Under the pieces are notes generated by a model. That model worked only from the letters and a program-made list of their open reading frames with translations. It was not told the origin of the DNA and searched no databases. DNA of 21,190 nucleotides. Source: a virus. The translations under genes were made by a program, and so were the position numbers. Of the stretch, positions 1 to 9,190 are shown piece by piece. Each line of letters starts with the position of its first letter. Positions within the stretch are counted from its first letter, which is position 1. The stretch lies in the IMG/VR virus record IMGVR_UViG_3300032316_000604, positions 1-21,190 of that record; one strand, written 5' to 3'.

Positions 1-592
1 ACTGACGTGGGTGTAGGTATGCAGCATATAGTTCACCCATACGAGGCAATGCCTTGTTTGTGCGTAGTGATACAACAGCGTTACGGATATCCGCAACTGT
101 CATTGTGTCTACTGGTAGAACTGCAGATGATGCGGTTGGAGTAGTTCCTGTTGGACCGTTTGAGTAGATCACGTTGGTACCTGCGGACAGGACCTGACCT
201 ACAACGTTATCAATAGAATCTGCTGCGTTGTACGCGATGATGTCAGCAAGTGCTGAATCAACGTCGTTGAATGAAGTTAGGTTTAACTTCTTGGTTGTTG
301 TTACTGCTGAACCGTATTCGTTCAAAGTAACGGTAACCTGTGATGGGTTACCTAGAGCAATGGAAGATACATCTGATGTTTCTGTCAATGTTGAAGTAGC
401 TTGCGCTAAGTCTGAATAGATCGAGAAAACAACTGATGATCCTGGCATTGCCTGTTGCACCGGCTTGACGTCAGCGAGGTTACGCATAACTGGAATGGAG
501 CGAAGCGCCATTCTTACATACTGGTCGTATGCTGCAGTTACGAGTGCGCTAATCGTCGAGCTAGAGGTGGTAGTACCTGCTGGAATTGCCAC
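1..592 (-). CDS. Major capsid protein, N4-gp56 type (3' end outside window)
   Basis: This is the N-terminal 197 residues of the major capsid protein; the gene leaves the window at base 1. I translated it from a GTG at 592-590. GAAAGG lies 9 nt upstream of that codon and no nearby ATG fits. The protein opens AIPAGTTTSSST, followed by a helix containing YDQYVRMALRSIPVMRNLAD, a GSSVVFSIYSDL strand and a YAAYLHPRQ segment. This pattern is what I know from N4-gp56-family capsid proteins of actinophages, which form the HK97-fold shell. It lies directly downstream of the scaffold-like gene, the usual head-gene order. Serine codons are almost all TCN (21 of 23). The assignment rests on recalled family resemblance and gene order, not on a search. 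Confidence 0.82.
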   Translation of the reverse strand, partial: MAIPAGTTTSSSTISALVTAAYDQYVRMALRSIPVMRNLADVKPVQQAMPGSSVVFSIYSDLAQATSTLTETSDVSSIALGNPSQVTVTLNEYGSAVTTTKKLNLTSFNDVDSALADIIAYNAADSIDNVVGQVLSAGTNVIYSNGPTGTTPTASSAVLPVDTMTVADIRNAVVSLRTNKALPRMGELYAAYLHPRQ

Positions 593-619
593 TTGGTTTA
601 GCCTTTCGTTAGGATCGGA

Positions 620-1090
620 TTAGAGTCCAGACAACTTAATAAGTTCATCCAGTTCTTCTTTGCTATTTGTATTGAGTAGACGTTGCATAATGTCTGCGTT
701 ATGTTCTGGTGAAGCACCAGAGTCTGCAGTGTTTGTCATTCTCTTATACGAAGCAGCGTCGGCTGGATTCACATTAGGTGTTGCCTGGGTTTGGCCAGAT
801 TCATAGCCGAATACATCGGCGTAATCCTCTAACCATTTAGACACGGACTCCTCAGTTGGGTCAATGTCCTGTGGGATAAATGAAGCGATCTTCGGATTTA
901 TCCCGCGACTTGCGAGGGCATCCTTGATTGATCTTTCGCGCTGCGCCTTGCTTAGTCCATCGAACTGTGAACGAAGTTCAGCTAGTTCTTTATCCTTTTG
1001 CTTGGATGCTTTGCGTAGTTGTTTAACAAGGTCGTTGCCGGTGTCTTCCATTGTGAAGTCATCGTCATCCTCGTAGTCGTAATTGGACAT
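620..1090 (-). CDS. Capsid assembly scaffolding protein
   Basis: A 156-residue acidic, helical protein immediately upstream of the capsid gene. Residues 5-16 are a run of Asp/Glu. Residues about 18-55 form a charged, coiled-coil-like helix with KQLRKASKQKDKELAELRSQ. Next comes a globular-looking stretch with GINPKIASFIP and WLEDYADVFG, then a polar linker and a C-terminal helix, SKEELDELIKLSGL. Charged coiled coil, linker and short C-terminal helix is the usual plan of phage scaffolds that guide capsid assembly and then leave, and the position fits. AGGGAGAAGG precedes the ATG. The start overlaps the stop of a possible tiny upstream frame (TAATG). No protease gene was recognised nearby. Confidence 0.72.
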   Translation of the reverse strand: MSNYDYEDDDDFTMEDTGNDLVKQLRKASKQKDKELAELRSQFDGLSKAQRERSIKDALASRGINPKIASFIPQDIDPTEESVSKWLEDYADVFGYESGQTQATPNVNPADAASYKRMTNTADSGASPEHNADIMQRLLNTNSKEELDELIKLSGL

Positions 1091-1197
1091 TAGTCCTTCT
1101 CCCTATCAGTTGGTTTGATCGTTAGCCTCATATCCAATCGGGGAACTGGTATGGCTCTAACTCCTGGTCTTCTTATCGCTCCACTAGGCCAGTAGTT
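1090..1197 (-). other. Possible tiny gene between the 393-residue gene and the scaffold
   Basis: An open frame of 35 codons fills much of the gap upstream of the scaffold. It reads like protein (WPSGAIRRPGVRAIPVP, then MRLTIKPTDREKD), and its TAA overlaps the scaffold ATG as TAATG, the junction used between real genes here. The only in-frame ATG (1131-1129) would give just 13 residues and has no clear ribosome-binding site; TTG and ATA codons lie further upstream. It could be a small gene with an odd start, a decayed fragment or chance. It is not in frame with the preceding gene. Confidence 0.3.
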
Positions 1198-1204
1198 CTA
1201 GTGG
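1181..1204. other. Small intergenic hairpin
   Basis: CCACTAG (1181-1187) and CTAGTGG (1198-1204) form a perfect 7-bp stem around a 10-nt loop. It sits just after the stop of the 393-residue gene on the minus strand. No T-run follows, so it is more likely an mRNA processing or stability element than a factor-independent terminator. It overlaps the possible tiny frame described above. Confidence 0.4.
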
Positions 1205-1217
1205 CAGGTTTATTTAT

Positions 1218-2399
1218 TTAGTAACCGCCAGCTCTATCTCTAACTAGTGCTGTGCTGGTTGCGCCAGATTGACCACTAAAAGTGGCCTTCTCAAGTCCTG
1301 TAAGTTTCTTGCGCTGGGTAGCGGCTTCTGTTTTTCCACTAAGACCAAAGACTTCTGTCTCTGCTGTGGTCTGTGTATAAGGATTCTCACCGTACATTGA
1401 TGCTAGTTGTCCACCACGTGGAGCACCACCAGCTACTGTCTCAAAGCCTTGTTGTGCTTGAGCCTTAGTAATGCCAGCAGCGCCAAGTTCTTCAGCGCGA
1501 GTCATACCAGTAGTAAGTCCGGCTTGTGTGGCTGCGCCACCAATCTCTGCTGCTGTAACTTTACGCTTAATGTCGGTGATTGCATTGGCTGGATCTAGCG
1601 TATAAGCAAGAATATCGCCATTAGTAATACCAGGATAAAAGGCTTTAAGTGATGCCATCACTTCTGGGTTAGCATTAACCACACGCTGTTGCGCTGTCAT
1701 AATGCGATCTTCTAATTCGGTATTGCTTACATCATTAGCGAGAAGTTTTTCAAAACCAACTTGTCTACCAGTAGCATCTTTAGTGTAATAAGAAGCAGGA
1801 AGTCCATAGTTACGCATAACATTCTGGTAAGCATCTTCCATTTTAATATAATCTGCTGGCCTTAAAGCAGTTAGACCTTTAGCAATACGATCTTTATTAG
1901 CACTAAAACGATCTTGGTATGCTTTAGTGTTTTGTAATTGGATAGAAAATTCTGATGGATCAAAGGTACTGTTTACTAATAAGTTTTTAATATCTGAAAC
2001 CATTGTGCCAAGACCATACTTATTAAATTCTTCAAAAAGAATATTGTAAGCAGAGGTTCGCTGTGCTTTATCTGTAGCCGCAGCCGTATCCGCAGCCAAA
2101 GTTGAAGCAGCAGTGGTTGTAGTTGTTGTAGTAGCGTTGTTACCTGTTGCACCGGTGTTAGCAACTTTAGCAGCAGTTGCTGCATTAAGGTTAGCACCTA
2201 CATTGCCACCTTGAGCAACAATGGCAGCATACTCAGCATCGCTTAGGTTCTTATCTGCGCTCCAAGAATCACCATAAAAACCAGAAGCGTTAATACCGCC
2301 ACGTGCCTCAATTGATGCTGCGGTAGCAGTGCCTCGAGCAATAGCTGCTGCTTCTTTTTTAGCATCACGCTTAAATAATGGATCTACTTTAACGGCCAT
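1218..2399 (-). CDS. Structural-block protein of unknown function (393 aa)
   Basis: I do not recognise this protein by motif. It is an Ala/Thr-rich, mostly helical soluble protein without signal peptide or membrane span. Residues 1-35 are basic and helical. Residues about 70-110 are a low-complexity Ala/Asn/Thr linker that includes seven Thr in a row. Residues 115-300 look globular, with AYNILFEEFNKYGLGTMV and RNYGLPASYYTKDATG. The C-terminus is Gly/Ala-rich. It starts 3 nt after the stop of the 707-residue gene, so it is probably translated with it. Its place between the giant protein and the scaffold suggests a minor capsid or internal (ejected) virion protein. That role is inferred from position only. 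Confidence 0.6.
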   Translation of the reverse strand: MAVKVDPLFKRDAKKEAAAIARGTATAASIEARGGINASGFYGDSWSADKNLSDAEYAAIVAQGGNVGANLNAATAAKVANTGATGNNATTTTTTTAASTLAADTAAATDKAQRTSAYNILFEEFNKYGLGTMVSDIKNLLVNSTFDPSEFSIQLQNTKAYQDRFSANKDRIAKGLTALRPADYIKMEDAYQNVMRNYGLPASYYTKDATGRQVGFEKLLANDVSNTELEDRIMTAQQRVVNANPEVMASLKAFYPGITNGDILAYTLDPANAITDIKRKVTAAEIGGAATQAGLTTGMTRAEELGAAGITKAQAQQGFETVAGGAPRGGQLASMYGENPYTQTTAETEVFGLSGKTEAATQRKKLTGLEKATFSGQSGATSTALVRDRAGGY

Positions 2400-2402
2400 C
2401 TG

Positions 2403-4526
2403 TTACCCCATAAACCCAAAGTCTTGAAGCACTTGCTTGGTAGCTCTTGCTACTTCGCTGTTTGCTTGTTGCGTGTATTGCCAACGATCATCCTTGCGTA
2501 AAGTTTTCTGGTAATCGTAAAGGTTTAACTCACCTGCAGGTGTAATAGCCATACGTAAACTAGGATCATCAAGTCTAATAGAATTAGGATCTTGAATCTC
2601 TAACACGCTAGCCATAGTATTTCTGTAAGGTGCGTAAATAGTTTTTAGATCAGTTCCACTATCAATTAATTTTTTAATAGAATCTGGTTGTCCAAGTTTG
2701 GCTACTTCACGGATCTGTTGTTTAATATTTTTCACATCTTCACCACTAGCAATAGCAGTTAACCATCCAGAAATTTGGTCACCAAAGTTCTTTTGTAAAT
2801 CTAAGCCATTGTCTGAGGCCGTTTTCTGAAGGTCGGCAATTGTAGTTCCAGCAGTACCGGAGTATCTACCAGTCTTAGCATCAGCATTATACTTAAAGGC
2901 TTCATTAATCTTGGCTATACCTTCGTTGCTTCCTGCTTTTACTCCAGTATCATAAAGACTCTGAGCCAACGCTGTTAATTCTTCAGCAGTATTAGAAGCA
3001 CCGCTAATCTTTGCTTGTGATTTTAGAGCCGCTTCTATTTCAGATAGCCCACGTCCATAAGCAGTAGTTGTCTTTGCTTTAGCAATAGCGGTTGGATCTC
3101 CAGCGGCTGCCGTAATGAGTTTATCGTAAATCTTTTTATCAGCAGCGAGTTTAATCAGGTCTGCTGGTTGATCTACTACTAGGCCATTCTTTGTTTTAAG
3201 AACAGCATCTACGGCAGCTATACCTTCTTGGCTACCCAAGGCAACGCCTTTGTCATAAAGTTTTTTAGCAAGCGCTGTTAATTCTTCTGGCGTGTTTATG
3301 GCACCGTTATCTTTTGCCTTAGCCTCTAAAGCAGCAACCACTTCTTTAAGACCGCGACCATAGACAGTAGTTTCATTTGCTGCTGCAATTTTGGCAGGAT
3401 CATTACCAGCAGCAGCAATTAATTTATCGTAAACTTTTTTATTAGCGGCAAGTCTGGTTAAATCGGGTGCCTGTTCTGCTATTAAACCAGTACCTGTTTT
3501 TAGAACAGCATCTACAGCAGCAGTTCCTTCATCACTATTGAGAGGAATACCTTTGTCGTATAACTTTTTGGCAAGTGTTGTCAGTTCCTCGACAGTGTTA
3601 ACAGCGCCGCCTGCTTTTGCTTTAGTCTGCAAAGCAGCAACTACTGCGTTGAGTCCACGACCATAATCAGTTGTTTCATTGGCTAAAGCAATCTTGGCTG
3701 GGTCACCTTTAGCTTCGGTGATTAACTTGTCATAGATCTTCTTATTAGCAGCAATTTTTGTCAGTACATCTGCTTGGTCTTTAACTAATCCAGTATCTGA
3801 CTTAAAAGCGTTTTCAATTTCAGTTACTGCTTGGGCGCTATTAGCGCCAATACCTCTGTCGTATAATCTCTTAGCAATTGCTGTCAGTTCTTCATCGGTA
3901 TTAGTAGCACCACTGGATTCAGCCGATGCTTTTACAATTGCTAGTAACTCGTTTAGCCCACGACCGTAGGTGGTTGTTTCATTAAGAGTAGCAATCTTGG
4001 CCGCATCACCGGCAGCGGCTACAACTGCATCGTCATAGACTTTCTTTTCTTCTTGACGAGCATAGTACTGAGGATCTGTAGTCTTGATTGTATTGATTTC
4101 TGCTGCATAATCAATATTTTTAAGAGTCTTCTTGTAGGCAACGTTAGTTGCTAATTGATCCTTAAACCACTGTGTTTCATCTAAGCCAGTAATAGTAGTC
4201 TGGATACCAGTTTTATCTTTTATCGCATACTTCTGAGAAGCTGCACCAGCTGTTTGAGCAGCCTTTAGTAGAGGCTTCCAGTACTTTAATTCAGCAGCGG
4301 TAGCATCGCGCTTTAGTTGATCTTGGAATGTTTTGTTAATAAAAGCAGTAGCAGCGGTTGAACTAAAGATTGTTGGGTACTTATTGCTAGTAGGTTTTGG
4401 GGTAGCCGCAGGCTTAGTGCTTGCGGTTGTCTTAGCAGCAGCAGCACGAGCAATATCGGCTTCTGCTTGTGTCATTATCTTTTGAGATACAAGAAGGTCA
4501 TACAAGTCTTTAGGTCTGTCAGCCAT
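2403..4526 (-). CDS. Repeat-containing virion protein (707 aa, four 101-residue repeats)
   Basis: Residues 1-50 hold a short helix and a Thr/Pro/Ala-rich linker. Residues 55-90 (FINKTFQDQLKRDATAAELKYW) resemble the small helical unit seen in DUF4214-like and phage internal proteins. Residues 154-557 are four tandem copies of a unit of about 101 residues. Each has the order KK(I/V)YDKLI, GDPAKIA, TTxYGRGL, NTxEELTxLAKKLYDKG and a GL turn. The C-terminal 150 residues are unique and helical, ending KQVLQDFGFMG. The protein is soluble and Lys/Ala-rich. Its ATG overlaps the stop of the 1554-residue gene (TAATG), so the two are coupled. A role as a packaged or ejected virion protein is inferred from neighbours and the spectrin-like helical repeats. 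Confidence 0.62.
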   Translation of the reverse strand: MADRPKDLYDLLVSQKIMTQAEADIARAAAAKTTASTKPAATPKPTSNKYPTIFSSTAATAFINKTFQDQLKRDATAAELKYWKPLLKAAQTAGAASQKYAIKDKTGIQTTITGLDETQWFKDQLATNVAYKKTLKNIDYAAEINTIKTTDPQYYARQEEKKVYDDAVVAAAGDAAKIATLNETTTYGRGLNELLAIVKASAESSGATNTDEELTAIAKRLYDRGIGANSAQAVTEIENAFKSDTGLVKDQADVLTKIAANKKIYDKLITEAKGDPAKIALANETTDYGRGLNAVVAALQTKAKAGGAVNTVEELTTLAKKLYDKGIPLNSDEGTAAVDAVLKTGTGLIAEQAPDLTRLAANKKVYDKLIAAAGNDPAKIAAANETTVYGRGLKEVVAALEAKAKDNGAINTPEELTALAKKLYDKGVALGSQEGIAAVDAVLKTKNGLVVDQPADLIKLAADKKIYDKLITAAAGDPTAIAKAKTTTAYGRGLSEIEAALKSQAKISGASNTAEELTALAQSLYDTGVKAGSNEGIAKINEAFKYNADAKTGRYSGTAGTTIADLQKTASDNGLDLQKNFGDQISGWLTAIASGEDVKNIKQQIREVAKLGQPDSIKKLIDSGTDLKTIYAPYRNTMASVLEIQDPNSIRLDDPSLRMAITPAGELNLYDYQKTLRKDDRWQYTQQANSEVARATKQVLQDFGFMG
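2856..4067 (-). repeat. Four tandem protein-level repeats of ~303 bp
   Basis: The units lie at 4067-3765, 3764-3462, 3461-3159 and 3158-2856. Copies 2 and 3 are identical at about 71 of 101 residues by hand alignment; copies 1 and 4 are more diverged. The period is exactly 101 codons for copies 2 and 3. The DNA is clearly less alike than the protein, so this is an old, selected repeat, not a recent duplication. Confidence 0.85.
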
Positions 4527-7500
4527 TATTTACCTTCCTTTGGAACTTGAGGTGTTAAATACTTATCTACAATTAAATCTTGGGTTAAGAATCTTTCATA
4601 TATTTCGCCAAATCCAATAGGATCATCAGTCTTTAACTTGCGAACAACTGCGTCGTACACAATTCTTAGGTCAGCATTTGCTTTAGCATCAATTGATTTA
4701 GCTTCGCGCTTTCCTAATTCACCAGCAATTGCTTGACGGAAATCAAAGTAAACTCCAATGGATTTCCAAGTTGTGCTTTTGCGATTATCAGCCATAAATT
4801 TCTCATTGCCAATGATCTTGGCAAGACCGGCTACAACTCGATTGGTCTTAGATCCATCTGAATCTAGGTAATCGTCATACCAAGCTGTGCGTACAAATTG
4901 ACCAGACTTTGGATCAATCATTGGGTTGCCTTGGGCGTCAGTTTCTCTTGATAACTTAGTAATTACTGCTGTTTTAATAATAGCAAGATCTTCTGCACCC
5001 TTTTGTTGAATAGAAGTTAAACCTCGAGATATTAAAGTAGCTTCGATAGCATCACGGAACTGGCTAAATACAATCCATCCTTTTTCTGCTTCATTGTTTC
5101 TTTGAGCAACAATCGGATCTTGAGCAGATAGGAACTTCTCTCTTGAGTTAGGAGTAATATTTTTGTTGTAAAGATACTGGTAAGCAGCCTGAGAAAACTT
5201 GTAACCATCTTTGTCGTTAACAATAGTTCCAATAAGTTTTGGCTCTATGTTAGCAAGTTCAGTTATTAGGTCAGGGTATTTCTTAATATTTTCAACAGCA
5301 TTTACAGTGTAATCAACCTTGCCTGGGTTCCTAGAAGTAGACGCTGTAAAGGCAAAGAACTCTGGGAAATCGTTAAGAAACTTAGAGTCTGCATCTAAAC
5401 CAAATTGACGCTTGTATTCACGAGACTTCTCAATGTAAAACTTATATGGGCTATCAAAGCGCGGAGCAAACGGAAGTATGAGGTTAGCCCAAACACGAAG
5501 ATTCCAGTAATCTTTGGTCATCTGCATAATCTTCTCAGGCTTTACAGGAGGACGTCCATTGCGCTTGGCGCGTGTTTGCTCTGTAGCAAATATTAGATCA
5601 TAACTTCTGGCAAACTGTGGGTCATCTAATTCTTTCCAAGCGGCTCGTTTTTTGTTTACCCAAGCTGGCAACAATCCCGATGCTGCATCCTTTGTTGGAC
5701 CATAAGGCAACGCCCATTTGAAAGAATCTTCTAGCGAAGGCTTGTTCTTAACAATCTCACTAATAGGAATAGCCACATAAGGACCTACTGGGAATATATC
5801 TCCAAATATGTTTGGGTTGCCCTTGTTGTAAAGGACGTCCATTCCGCCTTGGAAAATAATATCTAGTGACTGCTTTGGGATACCAAGGTTTGTGAGTGAA
5901 TCTAACCCTGGAATACTACGAAACGCTTTTGGAAGACTTATCCAAATAACATCATTACCAGAAGTCTGACCTTCTGGGACAATGTTTCCATCTTGATCTG
6001 TTACTAGGCTGGAACGGTTAGGCGCTTGCCACACGTTGTAGCCTTGATTAACAATTGCTGGGTTAGCCACAACAAACTTCAGCCAAGTTTTGTAAGAATT
6101 CTCTTGTGCTGAGAAGAACGGGCTAATAAACTTCATAGCTGTTGCTAGGTTTGTACGGCGCTCAATGTTAAACAGGATGCCTTTCATCTCGCGCACTGCA
6201 ACCTTGTGAGAAGCAGACATAATTGCTTCTTGTTCTGCTGTAGTTAACTTACCTTCTTTTAGGCCAGTAGTAATTTCAATTCTACGGCGGGCTTCTTGAC
6301 GGTATAACTGTACATATAGTGGGTTACGTGCCCAAGTATCTTCAGGCAAAGTACCTAAAAACTTAAAAGCTGTATTAATCGCATTACGTACATTAAATTT
6401 ACTGGTATTAAACAAGGCTTCTTCTAAAACGTGGCCGTGAATGATAGGCAAAGTAGTTGGATCTGGGAAAGCAGCGCGTAAATCATTGGCAGTAATATCG
6501 CGTAACTTGTTTCGTAAGCCAGATGACTCTGGTAAATACTTGCCAAAGAATCTATTAATGTTTGTTACGTGTTCTAAAGCATCATCTGTTGTAATACCAA
6601 GACGTCGGCGTAGATCACGACCTTCTGGAGATCCTACAAGCCAGCGAGTGATATCTTCGATGCTTTCACCAGCGGCAAGTTTCTTGACAACAGCAGAGTT
6701 ACCGAATTGCTGACGCAATGTTTGTGACCATTGTTCAAAGTATCCTGGATCAGTAGGACTTACCTTGCCGAAACCTTTTGTCTGGAGTTTACGAGCATAC
6801 ATATCACTGTTGCTTTCAACCATACGCTGGAAAGTGTTACCAGATGAGGCGATTTTTCTAAACATCTCACCTAATGGGCCACCAAAGGCATCGTATAGTT
6901 GGTAAGTTGTACCATCGCTAGTAGTAATGTCATAAGTTCCGTTACCAATTCGGTCTTTTGGTGTAACAGTTCCAAACTTATTAATAATTTCTGTGTAATG
7001 GTTATAGACAGCCAGCTTTTCTTCCTGAAGAAGTTTAAGAGTGTTTACTTCACCGGCTAAATCAAGGTTATCAGGATACAAAGATAACTTTGTTTCAGCT
7101 TCAGCAATTTTAGTTTTAATATCTTTAAGATCTCTAATAACAGCAGTAGTAGATTGCTGTACATTTTTAATAGACATACCATCGTGTACTGGTAAATAGG
7201 TGTCAATTAAACGAGCAGGCACACGCACTGTGTTATTGACAATATTTTTTAGACCAGGACCTAGGTGACGCAAAGAAGTCATAGCACCAACAGATGCTAA
7301 GATACGCAACTGCGAATCAACACCGTTACGGATCGTATAACCAAGGCGAAGTAGCGCTCCAGCTTTGAACAAGTCCTGTACTAGATCAATGACACTTAAT
7401 GGCTTGTCTGTTAGTGCGCCTTTAAGTGCTTGAATTGCTGAAGAATTTTGCTTTAGTAAACGATCTAGTAAATCAAAGTCCATTATTGGAAGCTGGTTGG

Positions 7501-9190
7501 CAGTCTGAGATTCAAACTGCGGAACTTTAAGAATAGATTCATCTAGGTCAACCATAAAGCCTTTATCTTTAATAGACTTTAGAGCAGATGTGCGGTTACC
7601 TTGGCAGGCATTGTAAATCTGATCTGCTGTTTCAGCATCAATATTATATTTAGCAGCAATAGCACGAACGCCAGCACCTTCAATATTCAACATAGCTAAG
7701 CTACGTGCCTCTGGAGTGGTTGCCCCCATATAAGAATCAAGTAAAGAATTAGCCTGTTCGTCTGAAAGAACGTCAAGCCTTTTCATAGTAGCAGGCACAC
7801 CTGGTATGGCAGTACTTGTACGCAAGCGCTCAAGTGTTGCTACAACTTCTTTGTATGAATCTGGATCATTAAAATCAACTATGCCAGCAGGACGTTCGTT
7901 TTGTGCCCAAGAAATCTTTTGATATAAACGGTGGAATGGAGTTGGTTGAAATATTTCAACATCAGGAGTTCCAACAGGCTTATCGTAAAAGCGAGCAGAA
8001 CGTGCTTTTGCTACAAAATCTTCAACACCCTGAGTAAGAACGCCAGTTGTGCGAGCGAGTGAACCGCCACCTTCGCCAAGTTCCATCATCTTTGCAAATT
8101 CAGTATCTGCTTTAGCAAGTGCTGCGTAGTTAGCCTCGGCTTCAGCAATAACAGCAGGATTATCATTTAGGAATGGAATCATTCCAGTTCCATCTGGTGC
8201 GGAAAACAGTTTGTACTCATCTACTGCTGATAGATCAGCACGAGCCTTAGCAAGAGCATCTTTCATATCAGCACGAGCAAACGCAAGTTCATCCATAGCT
8301 GCTGGATCACCGGTTGCTGTGCGAAGAATCAGAGCAGTAGTGTCTTTGTCTTTAGATTCACCAAGTAGATGAGCAAGAAGCGCTGGCTGATCTGATCCTT
8401 TAATCATTGGGTGATTAATTGCGTAAATAGAATCATTAGCAGTAAAGTCATCTATTACTTTAGTAAAGCGATTTACTTCACCGTATTGCGCTTTAGTCAG
8501 ATCTTCTGCTGCTTTAGCAACGACATCTGAGTTCTTTAATACACCTGAGGCTAGGCTACTTGCCTTGACTGCTTTTACGCCAGCACCTGCACCAAGGGTT
8601 ACATCGCCAAAGATCTGAGCAAAGGTATCTACTGATCCAGATATTGCCTTACCCCAAGCACTTTTGTTAAATGCTTGTTCGCGTTCGCGTGGATCATAGA
8701 TATTAAACTTTGGGTCATACATTGACCGGTAAACATTTACAAATGATTGACCGTATGAAATCTCTTGAGCGCCTGTATAGGCTTTGCGCCACGTATTAGG
8801 ATCAAATATGTCTGTTACTGGTATACGTCCACCAAGAATATCGCCTTGTACAAGGTTAAAGGTAGTTGCTGGCTCACGAATATATTGTTGATTAACGTAG
8901 TTAATACGCTCAAGGGTTGGTTGAACGCCAGGAACTTTCATAATAGCTCCACCAGCTGATGCCAGCGGTTTAATTATGTCTTTTCTTTCTGGTGCCCAAG
9001 CATTTTTTAAGGTATTAGAAAAACCATTAAATTCCTCGGCATCATTCCAAGGCGCTGTACCAATATCCCATCCAACACGAGCAACACTGCTGGCACCGCC
9101 AAGGACTTCTCCACCAAATTTGACCGTATTTTTAGCAAGGGTCGAAGCTATATCACCAATTCGATTCCATAAACTCACTGCATATTCCAT
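4526..9190 (-). CDS. Giant virion protein, probable internal/DNA-ejection protein (1554 aa)
   Basis: The largest gene in the window (1554 residues). It is mostly helical. The N-terminal 30 residues are amphipathic, and residues about 180-240 contain a Gly/Ala-rich stretch (FGDVTLGAGAGVKAV). A long central region holds KAGALLRLGYTIRNGVD and charged coiled-coil-like helices. A conserved-looking block reads MKFISPFFSAQENSYKTWL. I see no protease, RNA polymerase, MuF or lysozyme motif. It lies between the portal side and the scaffold, where some phages encode packaged proteins, so a virion protein released with the DNA is my best guess. A tail or polyvalent effector role is possible. Its ATG lies 16 bp inside the preceding gene and its stop overlaps the next start. 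Confidence 0.6.
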   Translation of the reverse strand: MEYAVSLWNRIGDIASTLAKNTVKFGGEVLGGASSVARVGWDIGTAPWNDAEEFNGFSNTLKNAWAPERKDIIKPLASAGGAIMKVPGVQPTLERINYVNQQYIREPATTFNLVQGDILGGRIPVTDIFDPNTWRKAYTGAQEISYGQSFVNVYRSMYDPKFNIYDPREREQAFNKSAWGKAISGSVDTFAQIFGDVTLGAGAGVKAVKASSLASGVLKNSDVVAKAAEDLTKAQYGEVNRFTKVIDDFTANDSIYAINHPMIKGSDQPALLAHLLGESKDKDTTALILRTATGDPAAMDELAFARADMKDALAKARADLSAVDEYKLFSAPDGTGMIPFLNDNPAVIAEAEANYAALAKADTEFAKMMELGEGGGSLARTTGVLTQGVEDFVAKARSARFYDKPVGTPDVEIFQPTPFHRLYQKISWAQNERPAGIVDFNDPDSYKEVVATLERLRTSTAIPGVPATMKRLDVLSDEQANSLLDSYMGATTPEARSLAMLNIEGAGVRAIAAKYNIDAETADQIYNACQGNRTSALKSIKDKGFMVDLDESILKVPQFESQTANQLPIMDFDLLDRLLKQNSSAIQALKGALTDKPLSVIDLVQDLFKAGALLRLGYTIRNGVDSQLRILASVGAMTSLRHLGPGLKNIVNNTVRVPARLIDTYLPVHDGMSIKNVQQSTTAVIRDLKDIKTKIAEAETKLSLYPDNLDLAGEVNTLKLLQEEKLAVYNHYTEIINKFGTVTPKDRIGNGTYDITTSDGTTYQLYDAFGGPLGEMFRKIASSGNTFQRMVESNSDMYARKLQTKGFGKVSPTDPGYFEQWSQTLRQQFGNSAVVKKLAAGESIEDITRWLVGSPEGRDLRRRLGITTDDALEHVTNINRFFGKYLPESSGLRNKLRDITANDLRAAFPDPTTLPIIHGHVLEEALFNTSKFNVRNAINTAFKFLGTLPEDTWARNPLYVQLYRQEARRRIEITTGLKEGKLTTAEQEAIMSASHKVAVREMKGILFNIERRTNLATAMKFISPFFSAQENSYKTWLKFVVANPAIVNQGYNVWQAPNRSSLVTDQDGNIVPEGQTSGNDVIWISLPKAFRSIPGLDSLTNLGIPKQSLDIIFQGGMDVLYNKGNPNIFGDIFPVGPYVAIPISEIVKNKPSLEDSFKWALPYGPTKDAASGLLPAWVNKKRAAWKELDDPQFARSYDLIFATEQTRAKRNGRPPVKPEKIMQMTKDYWNLRVWANLILPFAPRFDSPYKFYIEKSREYKRQFGLDADSKFLNDFPEFFAFTASTSRNPGKVDYTVNAVENIKKYPDLITELANIEPKLIGTIVNDKDGYKFSQAAYQYLYNKNITPNSREKFLSAQDPIVAQRNNEAEKGWIVFSQFRDAIEATLISRGLTSIQQKGAEDLAIIKTAVITKLSRETDAQGNPMIDPKSGQFVRTAWYDDYLDSDGSKTNRVVAGLAKIIGNEKFMADNRKSTTWKSIGVYFDFRQAIAGELGKREAKSIDAKANADLRIVYDAVVRKLKTDDPIGFGEIYERFLTQDLIVDKYLTPQVPKEGK

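Noticed and set aside
864-1076. Rightward open frame opposite the scaffold gene
   Set aside because: Its Ser/Leu-rich sequence is the antisense of the scaffold coiled coil; no ribosome-binding site or family resemblance.
6441-6713. Rightward 90-codon frame inside the giant virion gene
   Set aside because: Antisense to a convincing 1554-codon gene, without a ribosome-binding site or protein-like features.
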